Below the pieces are notes generated by a model, which was not told the DNA's origin, did no database searches, and saw nothing but the letters and a program-made list of their open reading frames with translations. A stretch of DNA of 11,730 bases from the NCBI GenBank assembly GCA_044869895.1, contig JBIOXZ010000172.1, positions 1 to 11,730 of the forward strand. Direction: 5' to 3'. The translations under genes were made by a program, and so were the position numbers. Positions 1-4,872 of the stretch are shown piece after piece; the first letter of the stretch is position 1; each line of letters begins with the position of its first letter. This stretch comes from AC-69 sp044869895. GTDB lineage: Bacteria; Actinomycetota; UBA4738; HRBIN12.

Positions 1-726
1 GTCTACCTGATCTTCAACGAGGGCTACGGCGGCCGTGACGAGCTGGCTGCCGAGGCGATCTGGTTGGGACGCGCGCTGGTCGAACTGCTTCCCGACGACG
101 CCGAGGTCCGAGGGCTCCTCGCGATGATGCTCTTGCACGACTCCCGCCGCGAGGCGCGGTTCCGCGACGGCGACCTGGTGCTGCTCGGCGACCAGGACCG
201 GTCCCGCTGGGACACCGGGGAGATCGCGGACGGACGCGCCGAGCTCGAGCGGGCGCTCGCCATGGGCGGCCGGGGGCCCTACGTCCTGCAGGCGGCGATC
301 GCGTCGTTGCACGCTGAGACGCCGTGCGACTGGCCGCAGATCGCGGCGTTGTACGGGGAGCTCGGCCGCCTCACCGCCTCGCCGGTCGTCGAGCTGAACC
401 GCGCCATCGCCGTTGCCGAAACCGACGGCCCCGAGGCCGGCCTGCGCGTCATCGACCGGCTCGAGCTCGACGACTTCCGCTACCTGCATTCGACCAGGGC
501 CGAACTCCTGCGACGTCTCGGGCGCACCGACGAGGCGCGTGACGCCTACCGACGCGCACGAGAGCTGACCGATGACGGCGCCGAACGGCGCTTCATCGAA
601 CGACGGCTCGGGGAACTCGCGCGGCAGTCGCCATGCGCCGGGGAGGGCGACCTCTCGGAGCGCGGCCTCGCCGCGGCGACGGAGCATCGCGACCACCGGG
701 ATCGCCGCGATGCCCAGCAGCAGTAG
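1..726 (+). CDS. ECF42-type RNA polymerase sigma factor, C-terminal part (5' end outside window)
   Basis: The reading frame is open from base 1 and begins with the hallmark YLIFNEGY motif. That motif marks the start of the long C-terminal extension (DUF6596, TPR-like helices) of ECF42 sigma factors. The sigma-2 and sigma-4 domains that bind core polymerase and promoter DNA lie upstream of the window. Further family signatures are the LLALMLLHDSRR-like block (here LLAMMLLHDSRR, residues ~39-50), LLGDQDRSRWD (~61-71), the PYVLQAAIASLHA helix (~93-105) and VVELNRAIAV (~130-139). Family members are usually encoded beside a YCII/DGPF-domain gene, which would lie off the left edge. Family resemblance ends near ERRLGELA (about base 621). 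The last ~34 codons to the TAG at 724-726 are charged, low-complexity and unlike the family, and they lie antisense to a better coding frame, so the natural 3' end may have been replaced. Confidence 0.85.
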   Translation, partial: VYLIFNEGYGGRDELAAEAIWLGRALVELLPDDAEVRGLLAMMLLHDSRREARFRDGDLVLLGDQDRSRWDTGEIADGRAELERALAMGGRGPYVLQAAIASLHAETPCDWPQIAALYGELGRLTASPVVELNRAIAVAETDGPEAGLRVIDRLELDDFRYLHSTRAELLRRLGRTDEARDAYRRARELTDDGAERRFIERRLGELARQSPCAGEGDLSERGLAAATEHRDHRDRRDAQQQ

Positions 727-921
727 GTCGCGGCAGAAGGTTACGACCCGGAACAGGAAGAGATGCGAGACGAGCACGTTCGGGATTACCGTGAGGATCC
801 CGACGAAGAGCGTCGCCGCGAAGACGAGGTCCCCCTCTTCCTCGAGGACGGACACGGCGCCCCAGGGCAGGAGCCAGCTCACGCACTGTTCCGAGAGCGC
901 GGGCGAGCAAGCCAGCCGACC
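631..921 (-). pseudogene. Truncated integral membrane protein fragment, unidentified (possibly PqiA-like)
   Basis: Reading down from base 921, just after an in-frame TGA at 924-922, the minus strand encodes a strongly hydrophobic stretch. It contains LVFAATLFVGILTVIPN (first membrane segment) and DLLLLGIAAIPVVAML (second), followed by a basic RRRGE turn. Third codon positions are almost all G or C. The codon-aligned plus frame here instead gives an extremely charged peptide, so the minus frame is the more convincing coding frame. The only candidate start, GTG at 882, has no ribosome binding site. No natural stop exists: the frame runs open antisense through the sigma factor gene to base 1. 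The 3' boundary given is therefore only where sigma factor coding takes over. A charged EEEGD segment before the first helix recalls paraquat-inducible protein A, but this match is weak. It is best read as a gene remnant. Confidence 0.45.
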
Positions 922-997
922 TCACCTAACAGTCGACGGCACCGCGCCTCCGAGCTCGGTGAATCAAGCGAAAATTCGGAAGGGCGCCCGCCTGCCC

Positions 998-1021
998 GGT
1001 TGGTGGGATCCTCCACGAACC
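998..1021 (-). terminator. Imperfect hairpin just downstream of the small secreted protein gene
   Basis: Arms at 998-1007 and 1012-1021 pair over ten positions with one G:G mismatch and one G:T pair around a four-base loop. On the minus strand the hairpin begins 16 bases after the TAG of the 1345-1037 gene. No U-rich run follows, so a factor-independent terminator is only weakly supported; it could simply be a 3' mRNA stability hairpin. Confidence 0.3.
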
Positions 1022-1036
1022 AGGCGCTTCAAGAGT

Positions 1037-1345
1037 CTAACCTCCTCCATGAACGCGGGTGACGTCGACGGACAGCCCCCAGTAGAACCGGTACCTCTCG
1101 AGCCGCGGGTGCCACACACGGAGGACGCAGTCCGTTAGCTTCCGATCGAAGCAGAACACGGTCCGCTTGTCCGATACCGGGTAGGTTACGTACCTGCCCT
1201 GGTGCCTGTTCCAGAGCGTGACCTCGCAGTTCGTGTACTCGCCGCGCAGCAGGTCACATGTGATCGACTTGACATACGGTTGTCGAGGTGCCGCGCCGAC
1301 CGTGAGGAACGCGGCCACTCCCACCGCTGCGATCAGTCTCCTCAC
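1037..1345 (-). CDS. Small secreted four-cysteine protein with internal duplication, function unknown
   Basis: Product of 102 residues, no family recognised. GTG at 1345 is chosen because AGGAGGA lies five bases upstream; the in-frame GTG at 1378 falls inside a hairpin and lacks a site. The N-terminus is a classic signal peptide: two arginines, then LIAAVGVAAFLTVGAA, with likely cleavage after GAA (~residue 19) to give an exported protein of about 9 kDa. The mature part has four cysteines, suggesting two disulfides. Two halves align as T-x-C-x4-W-x5-RY-x2-Y, seen in TNCEVTLWNRHQGRYVTY and TDCVLRVWHPRLERYRFY, each preceded by another cysteine. This indicates a duplicated ~30-residue beta-rich unit. 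It is monocistronic by position, with a hairpin in the leader and another behind the stop. Its rich Arg/Tyr/Trp content suggests ligand or surface binding, but no function can be assigned. Confidence 0.7.
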   Translation of the reverse strand: MRRLIAAVGVAAFLTVGAAPRQPYVKSITCDLLRGEYTNCEVTLWNRHQGRYVTYPVSDKRTVFCFDRKLTDCVLRVWHPRLERYRFYWGLSVDVTRVHGGG

Positions 1346-1350
1346 TCCAC

Positions 1351-1357
1351 TCCTCCT
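1351..1357 (-). promoter_or_regulatory. Ribosome binding site deciding the GTG start at 1345
   Basis: AGGAGGA on the minus strand, five bases before GTG 1345. It places the start after the hairpin at 1358-1382 rather than at the GTG within it, and shortens the protein by 11 residues so that the signal peptide begins with VRRLIAA. Confidence 0.7.
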
Positions 1358-1382
1358 GACCGTGCCGACGCTCGGCACGGTC
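1358..1382 (-). promoter_or_regulatory. Perfect 11-bp hairpin abutting the ribosome binding site of the secreted protein gene
   Basis: GACCGTGCCGA (1358-1368) and TCGGCACGGTC (1372-1382) are perfect inverse complements around a three-base CGC loop. On the minus strand the structure ends directly at the AGGAGGA site of the 1345 start. No plus-strand gene ends here, and no U-tract follows on the minus strand, so a leader element (translation control, mRNA stabiliser or operator) is more plausible than a terminator. The plus-strand continuation TGTTGATTGT is only weakly T-rich. Confidence 0.5.
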
Positions 1383-1586
1383 TGTTGATTGTCTGCCCCC
1401 TCCGCTTAAAGGTACCCCGCGAGATCCGACGAGGTCCTGGGGCTGCATCCACCGTGGCTTCACTACGGGCGTCGTCGAGCCGCCTCGCGCTGAGGGGCAG
1501 GCCCTACAGCGAAGCCCCCGGTGCGCGGGTGGGTGCGGATCGGTTCATGGCCGAGGTGAGCCAGCCGGTCCACGGGGTCGGGAGCC

Positions 1587-2468
1587 TCACGGCCAACCCG
1601 CGTGCGGCACGTCGACATGGGCAGTCAAGACCTGACCCGTCTTCGCCCGCAGCAGCTCGTCGATCCTGTCCGGACCGAACCACCTGGCCACCACCATGAA
1701 CAGCGTCCTGCCGTCCTCGCCGCCCAGCATGCACGCGTAGCAGGGGCGGTCGAGCTCGATCCGGTCGAGCACCTGACCACCCTCGCGGACGCGGAGACAG
1801 ACGCCTCCGTCGTCCGGTCCGACGTCGCTGCACCACACGGCGCCTTCGGCGTCGAGGCAGATCCCGTCGCCGGTGACGTCGGCCCACAGGCGCCGGTTCG
1901 ACAGGCTGCCGTCGGCGGCGAGGTCGAAGGCGGTGAGCCGACGAGCGAACGACTCGGCGACGATCAGCGTGGCGTTGTCCGGCGTCACGACCATGCCGTT
2001 TGGAAAGGCCAGATCGGCGGCAACCTCGCGGCCCTCGCCGTCGGGGGTGACGAGCGCGATCTTCCCCGGCGCCTCCCCGGCCACGAGGAGGTCGTTGAAG
2101 TCCGCGAAGTCGAAGTTGATCGTGTTGATGTAGATGTTGCCGCGTCCGTCGACGGTGATCTCGCTCCACCCGTACGGCGAGATGTGGCTCAGGTCGGCGT
2201 GCCGGACGCGAGCGCCGTCGGGCTCCACGCGGATCAGCTCGCCACCCGTGACGAGCATGCGTCCGTCCGGGAGCCAGTTGGCGGCCCAGCCGCTGCCCCC
2301 ACCCCCGCGTCCCATGACCTCGCTGTCCCCCTCGAGGTCGACCGCGACGATCTCGTCGGTGCCCCAGTTGGAGAACCAGAGGCGGCCGTCGTGCCATCGA
2401 GGTGACTCGCCCATCCCAAGACCGCTCAACAACACCCGTGTCTCCCGGATGGACGACTCGCGCGGCAT
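1587..2468 (-). CDS. SMP-30/gluconolactonase/LRE family protein (predicted lactonase)
   Basis: Product of 293 residues, typical for the SMP-30/regucalcin six-bladed beta-propeller family. These are cytosolic, divalent-metal-dependent lactonases that open sugar lactones to aldonic acids. Expected metal-site residues are visible: Glu21 in GESPRWHDGRLWF, Asn157 in FPNGMVVTPDN, and Asp201 in GDGICLDAEGAVWCSD. Repeated propeller strands such as ITVDGRGNIYINT and LIVAESFARRLTAFDL run through the chain. ATG 2468 is preferred: GGAGG lies six to seven bases upstream, while GTG 2471 would sit too close. No signal peptide is seen. It stands alone on the minus strand, divergent from the DUF2231 gene across 468 bases, and 241 bases separate its stop from the next minus-strand gene. 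The natural substrate (gluconolactone, another aldonolactone or a different ester) cannot be told from sequence. Confidence 0.88.
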   Translation of the reverse strand: MPRESSIRETRVLLSGLGMGESPRWHDGRLWFSNWGTDEIVAVDLEGDSEVMGRGGGGSGWAANWLPDGRMLVTGGELIRVEPDGARVRHADLSHISPYGWSEITVDGRGNIYINTINFDFADFNDLLVAGEAPGKIALVTPDGEGREVAADLAFPNGMVVTPDNATLIVAESFARRLTAFDLAADGSLSNRRLWADVTGDGICLDAEGAVWCSDVGPDDGGVCLRVREGGQVLDRIELDRPCYACMLGGEDGRTLFMVVARWFGPDRIDELLRAKTGQVLTAHVDVPHAGWP

Positions 2469-2595
2469 CACAGTCCTCCTTCCTCGGCCGATAGCAGGTT
2501 AGATGTTGAAATGGACCACAACTCATCGCTCGGCTCGGGTCTTTTCACGCCCCAAGCCCGTACGTCCCTTCTACCTGCACGAACACCCCCGACAC

Positions 2596-2613
2596 CTTTC
2601 GTCCCTTTCGTCC
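2596..2613. repeat. Tandem 9-bp direct repeat CTTTCGTCC
   Basis: CTTTCGTCC occurs twice with no spacer (2596-2604 and 2605-2613), inside the divergent region between the SMP-30 and DUF2231 genes. It may be a regulator half-site pair or a chance slippage duplication. Confidence 0.5.
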
Positions 2614-2700
2614 GGTTCCGGCCGGGGGCACTACCTAAACCGCAGGCAGACGGCCCTATTTGTGCTGGCTGATCCAGACTCAGGGTGTCAAAACCTGAAC

Positions 2701-2719
2701 TGGTCCCGTATTGGTCCCG
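2701..2719. repeat. Direct repeat TGGTCCCG with 11-bp period
   Basis: TGGTCCCG occurs at 2701-2708 and 2712-2719; start to start is 11 bases, about one helical turn, so both copies face the same side of the DNA. It lies in a locally AT-richer part of the divergent region, a plausible operator or activator site. No regulator is identified. Confidence 0.45.
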
Positions 2720-2774
2720 AGGCGGACACCACCCACGCCCGGTAATGGGGGACCTGGAGATGGGCTCTCGGGCG

Positions 2775-2821
2775 AGGGTGCCGGCACCGGCTGCCAGGCC
2801 TACCGTGCGCGTCGGCACCCT
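2775..2821. repeat. Inverted repeat AGGGTGCCG / CGGCACCCT in the upstream region of the DUF2231 gene
   Basis: Nine perfect complementary bases (2775-2783 and 2813-2821) flank a 29-base loop. The left arm also overlaps a 12-bp palindrome, GGTGCCGGCACC, at 2777-2788, so two alternative foldings compete. Several further GGCAC/GTGCC segments follow up to 2880. If transcribed, this part of the DUF2231 leader would be strongly structured. Confidence 0.4.
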
Positions 2822-2936
2822 CCGCCGGACGCGCGGCCGGTGGCACCTGGTCCGACCGCGTGCCGGGCACAGCGGTGCGCATGGCATGATGCTGTCGCCG
2901 CCGGGTCGTCAGTCTTTTCGGAGAGGGAGGGAAACG

Positions 2937-3551
2937 ATGGCGAGGTTGTTTTCGATTCGTCCGACGTGGTCGTTCAAGGGACGCCGCTTCCGCGGGATCC
3001 TGCAGGGGTTCTCCGGCAAGCCCTTCCATCCACCGCTCACGGACTTCCCGATCGTCTGTTACTCGCTGGCTGCCGTGTTCGACCTGATCTCGATCGTCTC
3101 GGACCACATGGATCCGAAGGCGCACGACTTCTTCGCCGCGGCGACGTTCGTCATGGTGTCGGGCTTCATCGTGTCGCTTGGCACCGCGCTGACGGGCTTC
3201 ATGGACTGGTGGAAGGGGATCCCTCGCGACCGGAGGTCAGGGTGGCTCGGCCGCGCGAAGCACACGCAGGTGTGGCGCACGATCAACTGGCACGCTACGG
3301 TCATGCTGGCCGTGACGGCGATCACGCTCGTGGACATCCTGCTGCGGGTCGGCAACTTCGACGAGGGACAGACGACCGGCCTGTGGCTGGTGCTCTCCCT
3401 GGTGGCGGGAGGTCTCGTTCTGTTCGGGGCGGCCTACGGCGGGACGCTTGTGTACGAATACGGCTTCAACGTCGAGAACGTCGCCGAGGTCTGGAACGAG
3501 TCCGAGGAGGACCAGGCGCGGGCAGCGGAGGGCGGTGGCTCGGCGTCCTGA
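2937..3551 (+). CDS. DUF2231 family four-helix integral membrane protein
   Basis: Product of 204 residues, within the usual range for DUF2231 membrane proteins of unknown function. ATG 2937 follows GGGAGGG with short spacing; longer upstream frames lack a site. Four predicted membrane segments are visible at about residues 37-55, 66-90, 117-137 and 149-167. Family signatures are present: the HPPLTDFPI motif (His31) at the start of helix 1, a Trp-His at the start of helix 3 (WHATVMLAV, His119), and the YGGTLVYEYGFNV motif closing helix 4. Conserved histidines at membrane faces have led to suggestions of haem or redox roles for this family, but this is unproven. The C-terminal ~25 residues are acidic and cytosol-like. 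The stop codon lies seven bases from the degraded end of the convergent oxidase pseudogene, so the gene seems to mark a recombination boundary. Confidence 0.88.
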   Translation: MARLFSIRPTWSFKGRRFRGILQGFSGKPFHPPLTDFPIVCYSLAAVFDLISIVSDHMDPKAHDFFAAATFVMVSGFIVSLGTALTGFMDWWKGIPRDRRSGWLGRAKHTQVWRTINWHATVMLAVTAITLVDILLRVGNFDEGQTTGLWLVLSLVAGGLVLFGAAYGGTLVYEYGFNVENVAEVWNESEEDQARAAEGGGSAS

Positions 3552-3557
3552 GCGCTT

Positions 3558-4069
3558 CTCGTTCTCGGCGGCCCTCACGAGGTCGCCCGATACCGTGACG
3601 ACCTCGGCCGAGATCAGTTGTCGCACGCCAGGCCGTGGAGCCGAGCCAGCCATCTGTACCTGCCGCCCAGCGTCAGCCCGCCGACTCCCATGTGGTGAAC
3701 AATTCCGCCGGTGGTCGCGATGCCAAAGGCATGTGTTGCGCCCTCCATCTCACCGAGGAGCATCCCAGCATGGACCCGGGCCACTCGGGCATCCGCATCA
3801 ACGAGCACCCGGTTCATCGGCCGCAGATCGATCATCACGCCGCCCTAGGTCGATGAGAATCCGGAGACGCTGTGTCCGCGCCAGCGCACCGCCACCTCGA
3901 GGCCGTCGTTCCGGGCCTACTTCAGGGACGCCGCGACATCAGTCGTCGATCGACATCGAGCGATGACGGCTGGGCGCCTGTCGGTCATCGCGTTCCACAG
4001 GCGCCGGGTCGCCTCGTATCCACGGTCGGGCGGGCGGAGGAGCTCCCCACTGAAGTCGAGAGTGCTCAC
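3558..4069 (-). pseudogene. Degenerate FAD-linked oxidase (PCMH/BBE-type) remnant
   Basis: Reading from GTG 4069, the frame shows the N-terminus of an FAD-linked oxidase of the berberine-bridge type: GELLRPPDRGYEATRRLWN, then RRPAVIARCRSTTDV. It hits TAG at 3919-3917. The same frame resumes with ARNDGLEVAVRW and GHSVSGFS, hits TAG again at 3847-3845, and resumes with GGVMIDLRPMNRV, ATTGGIVHHMGVGGLTLGG and LHGLACDN. A one-base loss after CDN (near 3614) shifts the frame, after which ISAEVVTV and GDLVRAAENE continue. Resemblance ends at 3558, where roughly the last two thirds of a ~450-residue enzyme are missing. The FAD-attachment motif RGGGH is changed to RWRGH and the GGGMGWL-like stretch to GGRYRWL. 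Two stops, one frameshift and the 3' loss make function implausible. It overlaps the preceding small ORF by four bases (GTGA). Confidence 0.85.
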
Positions 4070-4125
4070 GATGCCGCCCCCGAGTCCTCCGGCACGATCG
4101 ACAGGACCAAAAGGGCCAAGGACAT
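4066..4125 (-). CDS. 19-codon ORF coupled to the oxidase pseudogene, function unknown
   Basis: MSLALLVLSIVPEDSGAAS starts at ATG 4125 behind an unusually good site (GGGAGGTG, five bases upstream). It ends in TGA overlapping the GTG of the oxidase remnant by four bases (GTGA), a typical translational-coupling arrangement. The first 11 residues are hydrophobic. It could be a genuine small leader peptide, the residue of a once longer gene, or a chance frame behind a site that once served the oxidase. No homologue is recognised. Confidence 0.35.
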   Translation of the reverse strand: MSLALLVLSIVPEDSGAAS

Positions 4126-4143
4126 CACGACACCTCCCGGAGC

Positions 4144-4293
4144 CTATGCATCTCTCGATCGATCCATCTCGATCCGAGCGCGGTCGACGCTCTTCACCCG
4201 AACGACGTCGGGGTCTCGCGGATCGAGCAGGAGCGACTCGAGCGAGGAGCGCTCGCGTCCGACCTTCGGTTTGTCGATCCGGATGCGCCTCAT
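4144..4293 (-). CDS. 49-residue small basic protein, function unknown
   Basis: ATG 4293 lies five bases behind GAGGTG and the frame ends at TAG 4144. The protein begins MRRIRIDKPKVGRERSSLE and contains the compact block SLLLDPRDPDVVRVK, followed by a charged tail. Codon third positions in the first 37 codons are mostly G or C, as in the neighbouring genes. I recall short actinobacterial proteins with a similar IRIDKP...LLLDPRDPDVV pattern, but cannot confirm this without a search. It lies 76 bases after the VOC gene and 18 bases before the 19-codon ORF on the same strand, so the VOC gene, these two frames and the oxidase remnant look like one former operon. No membrane segment, signal peptide or cysteine is present; most likely a small soluble protein. 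Confidence 0.55.
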   Translation of the reverse strand: MRRIRIDKPKVGRERSSLESLLLDPRDPDVVRVKSVDRARIEMDRSRDA

Positions 4294-4369
4294 GACTGCA
4301 CCTCACATTTGCTCCGCTTCGCCACGCACTTGGCGTCCGGTCGCTCCTCGCTTCGATCCGCGCATCCCG

Positions 4370-4759
4370 TCACGATGGGGGCTCTGCCTGCTCCAGCGCG
4401 AAGCGGTTGCCCTCGGAGTCGTTGAACATCGACCACCAGCCGAACGGCTGCTGAACGGGTGGCTGCGGGAACTCCACCCCTCGGGCCGCGAGCTCCTCGT
4501 AGGTGCGGGGCAGGTCCTCACAGCGGAACATCACGTTCGAGGTCGGCAGGTGCTCCGGCGCCTGCACTCCCCTACCCGCGCTCTCGCCGCCCAGCTCCAG
4601 CACGAGGTTCACCCCGTCCGGCGACCGCACCTCGAGCCAGCGGTCCTCCCCGTACGGGGCGTCCTGAGCGAGATCGAAGCCCATCGTCTCGGTCCAGAAC
4701 GCCTTGGCCCGATCCTGGTCCCCGACTTGGAGGACCACCTTGCTCACGCCGCTGATCAT
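4370..4759 (-). CDS. VOC superfamily (glyoxalase/bleomycin-resistance fold) protein
   Basis: Product of 129 residues, normal for a single-chain VOC protein with two beta-alpha-beta-beta-beta modules (about residues 1-57 and 73-125). Characteristic strings are QVGDQDRAKAFWTETMGFD at the first helix, EDRWLEVRSPDG, and FGWWSMFNDSEGNRFALEQ at the C-terminus. Candidate metal ligands are Glu55 (LVLEL) and Glu123 (FALEQ); the first ligand position, usually His, reads Gln11 here, so metal binding is uncertain. ATG 4759 is chosen because AAAGGAGG lies six bases upstream; the frame open to 4801 has no such site and crosses a hairpin. Members range from glyoxalases to antibiotic-binding proteins and dioxygenases, and the substrate cannot be deduced. 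It is divergent from the GH15 gene and probably leads the minus-strand cluster. Confidence 0.85.
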   Translation of the reverse strand: MISGVSKVVLQVGDQDRAKAFWTETMGFDLAQDAPYGEDRWLEVRSPDGVNLVLELGGESAGRGVQAPEHLPTSNVMFRCEDLPRTYEELAARGVEFPQPPVQQPFGWWSMFNDSEGNRFALEQAEPPS

Positions 4760-4775
4760 GTCGGACCTCCTTTCC

Positions 4776-4790
4776 CGGGAGTTCCTCCCG
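4776..4790 (-). promoter_or_regulatory. Short hairpin directly upstream of the VOC gene ribosome binding site
   Basis: CGGGAG (4776-4781) and CTCCCG (4785-4790) pair around a TTC loop. On the minus strand the stem ends a few bases before AAAGGAGG of the VOC gene. The placement parallels the larger hairpin at 1358-1382. It is short, and could arise by chance in GC-rich DNA. Confidence 0.3.
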
Positions 4791-4839
4791 TCAGACCCCA
4801 CCGATCCTCGATCCGTGGCGTCAAGGTCCCGTCGCTACC

Positions 4840-4845
4840 GATAAT
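4840..4845 (+). promoter_or_regulatory. Candidate -10 element of the GH15 operon promoter
   Basis: GATAAT stands out as an AT-rich hexamer, close to TATAAT, in the 113-base divergent gap, and would place a transcript start about 20 bases before ATG 4873. A matching -35 is weak: GCGTCA lies 16 bases upstream of it. It would drive the plus-strand GH15-SDR-dehydrogenase-TPP enzyme block. Confidence 0.4.
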
Positions 4846-4872
4846 TTGGTGCACGCCCGGCCAGGAGACCAC

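Larger units (their letters stand above)
2469..2936. other. Divergent non-coding region with short direct and inverted repeats
   Basis: This 468-base stretch separates the starts of the SMP-30 and DUF2231 genes. No open frame in it carries a ribosome binding site or a recognisable protein. It is less GC-rich around 2490-2530 and 2650-2720, as expected for promoter DNA, but no convincing -35/-10 pair was found. It contains a tandem 9-bp repeat, an 11-bp-spaced pair of TGGTCCCG boxes and a long-loop inverted repeat, listed separately. No tRNA or other RNA gene was recognised. Confidence 0.6.

Noticed and set aside
593..925. Minus-strand 110-codon frame starting at GTG 925
   Set aside because: Its translation is arginine/proline-rich and unlike a protein; the neighbouring minus frame in the same place encodes clear membrane helices with proper third-position bias.
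763..1062. Plus-strand 99-codon frame after the sigma factor stop
   Set aside because: Extremely charged composition and no ribosome binding site; it is the complement of the hydrophobic minus-strand fragment.
1504..2526. 340-codon minus-strand frame overlapping the SMP-30 gene
   Set aside because: Different frame from the recognised SMP-30 protein, arginine-rich, no motif; a shadow.
3845..3919. TAG codons in the oxidase as possible amber recoding (readthrough or a noncanonical amino acid)
   Set aside because: Both interruptions are TAG, but the same gene also has a frameshift, changed flavin-motif residues and a missing C-terminal two thirds, so decay explains the data better.
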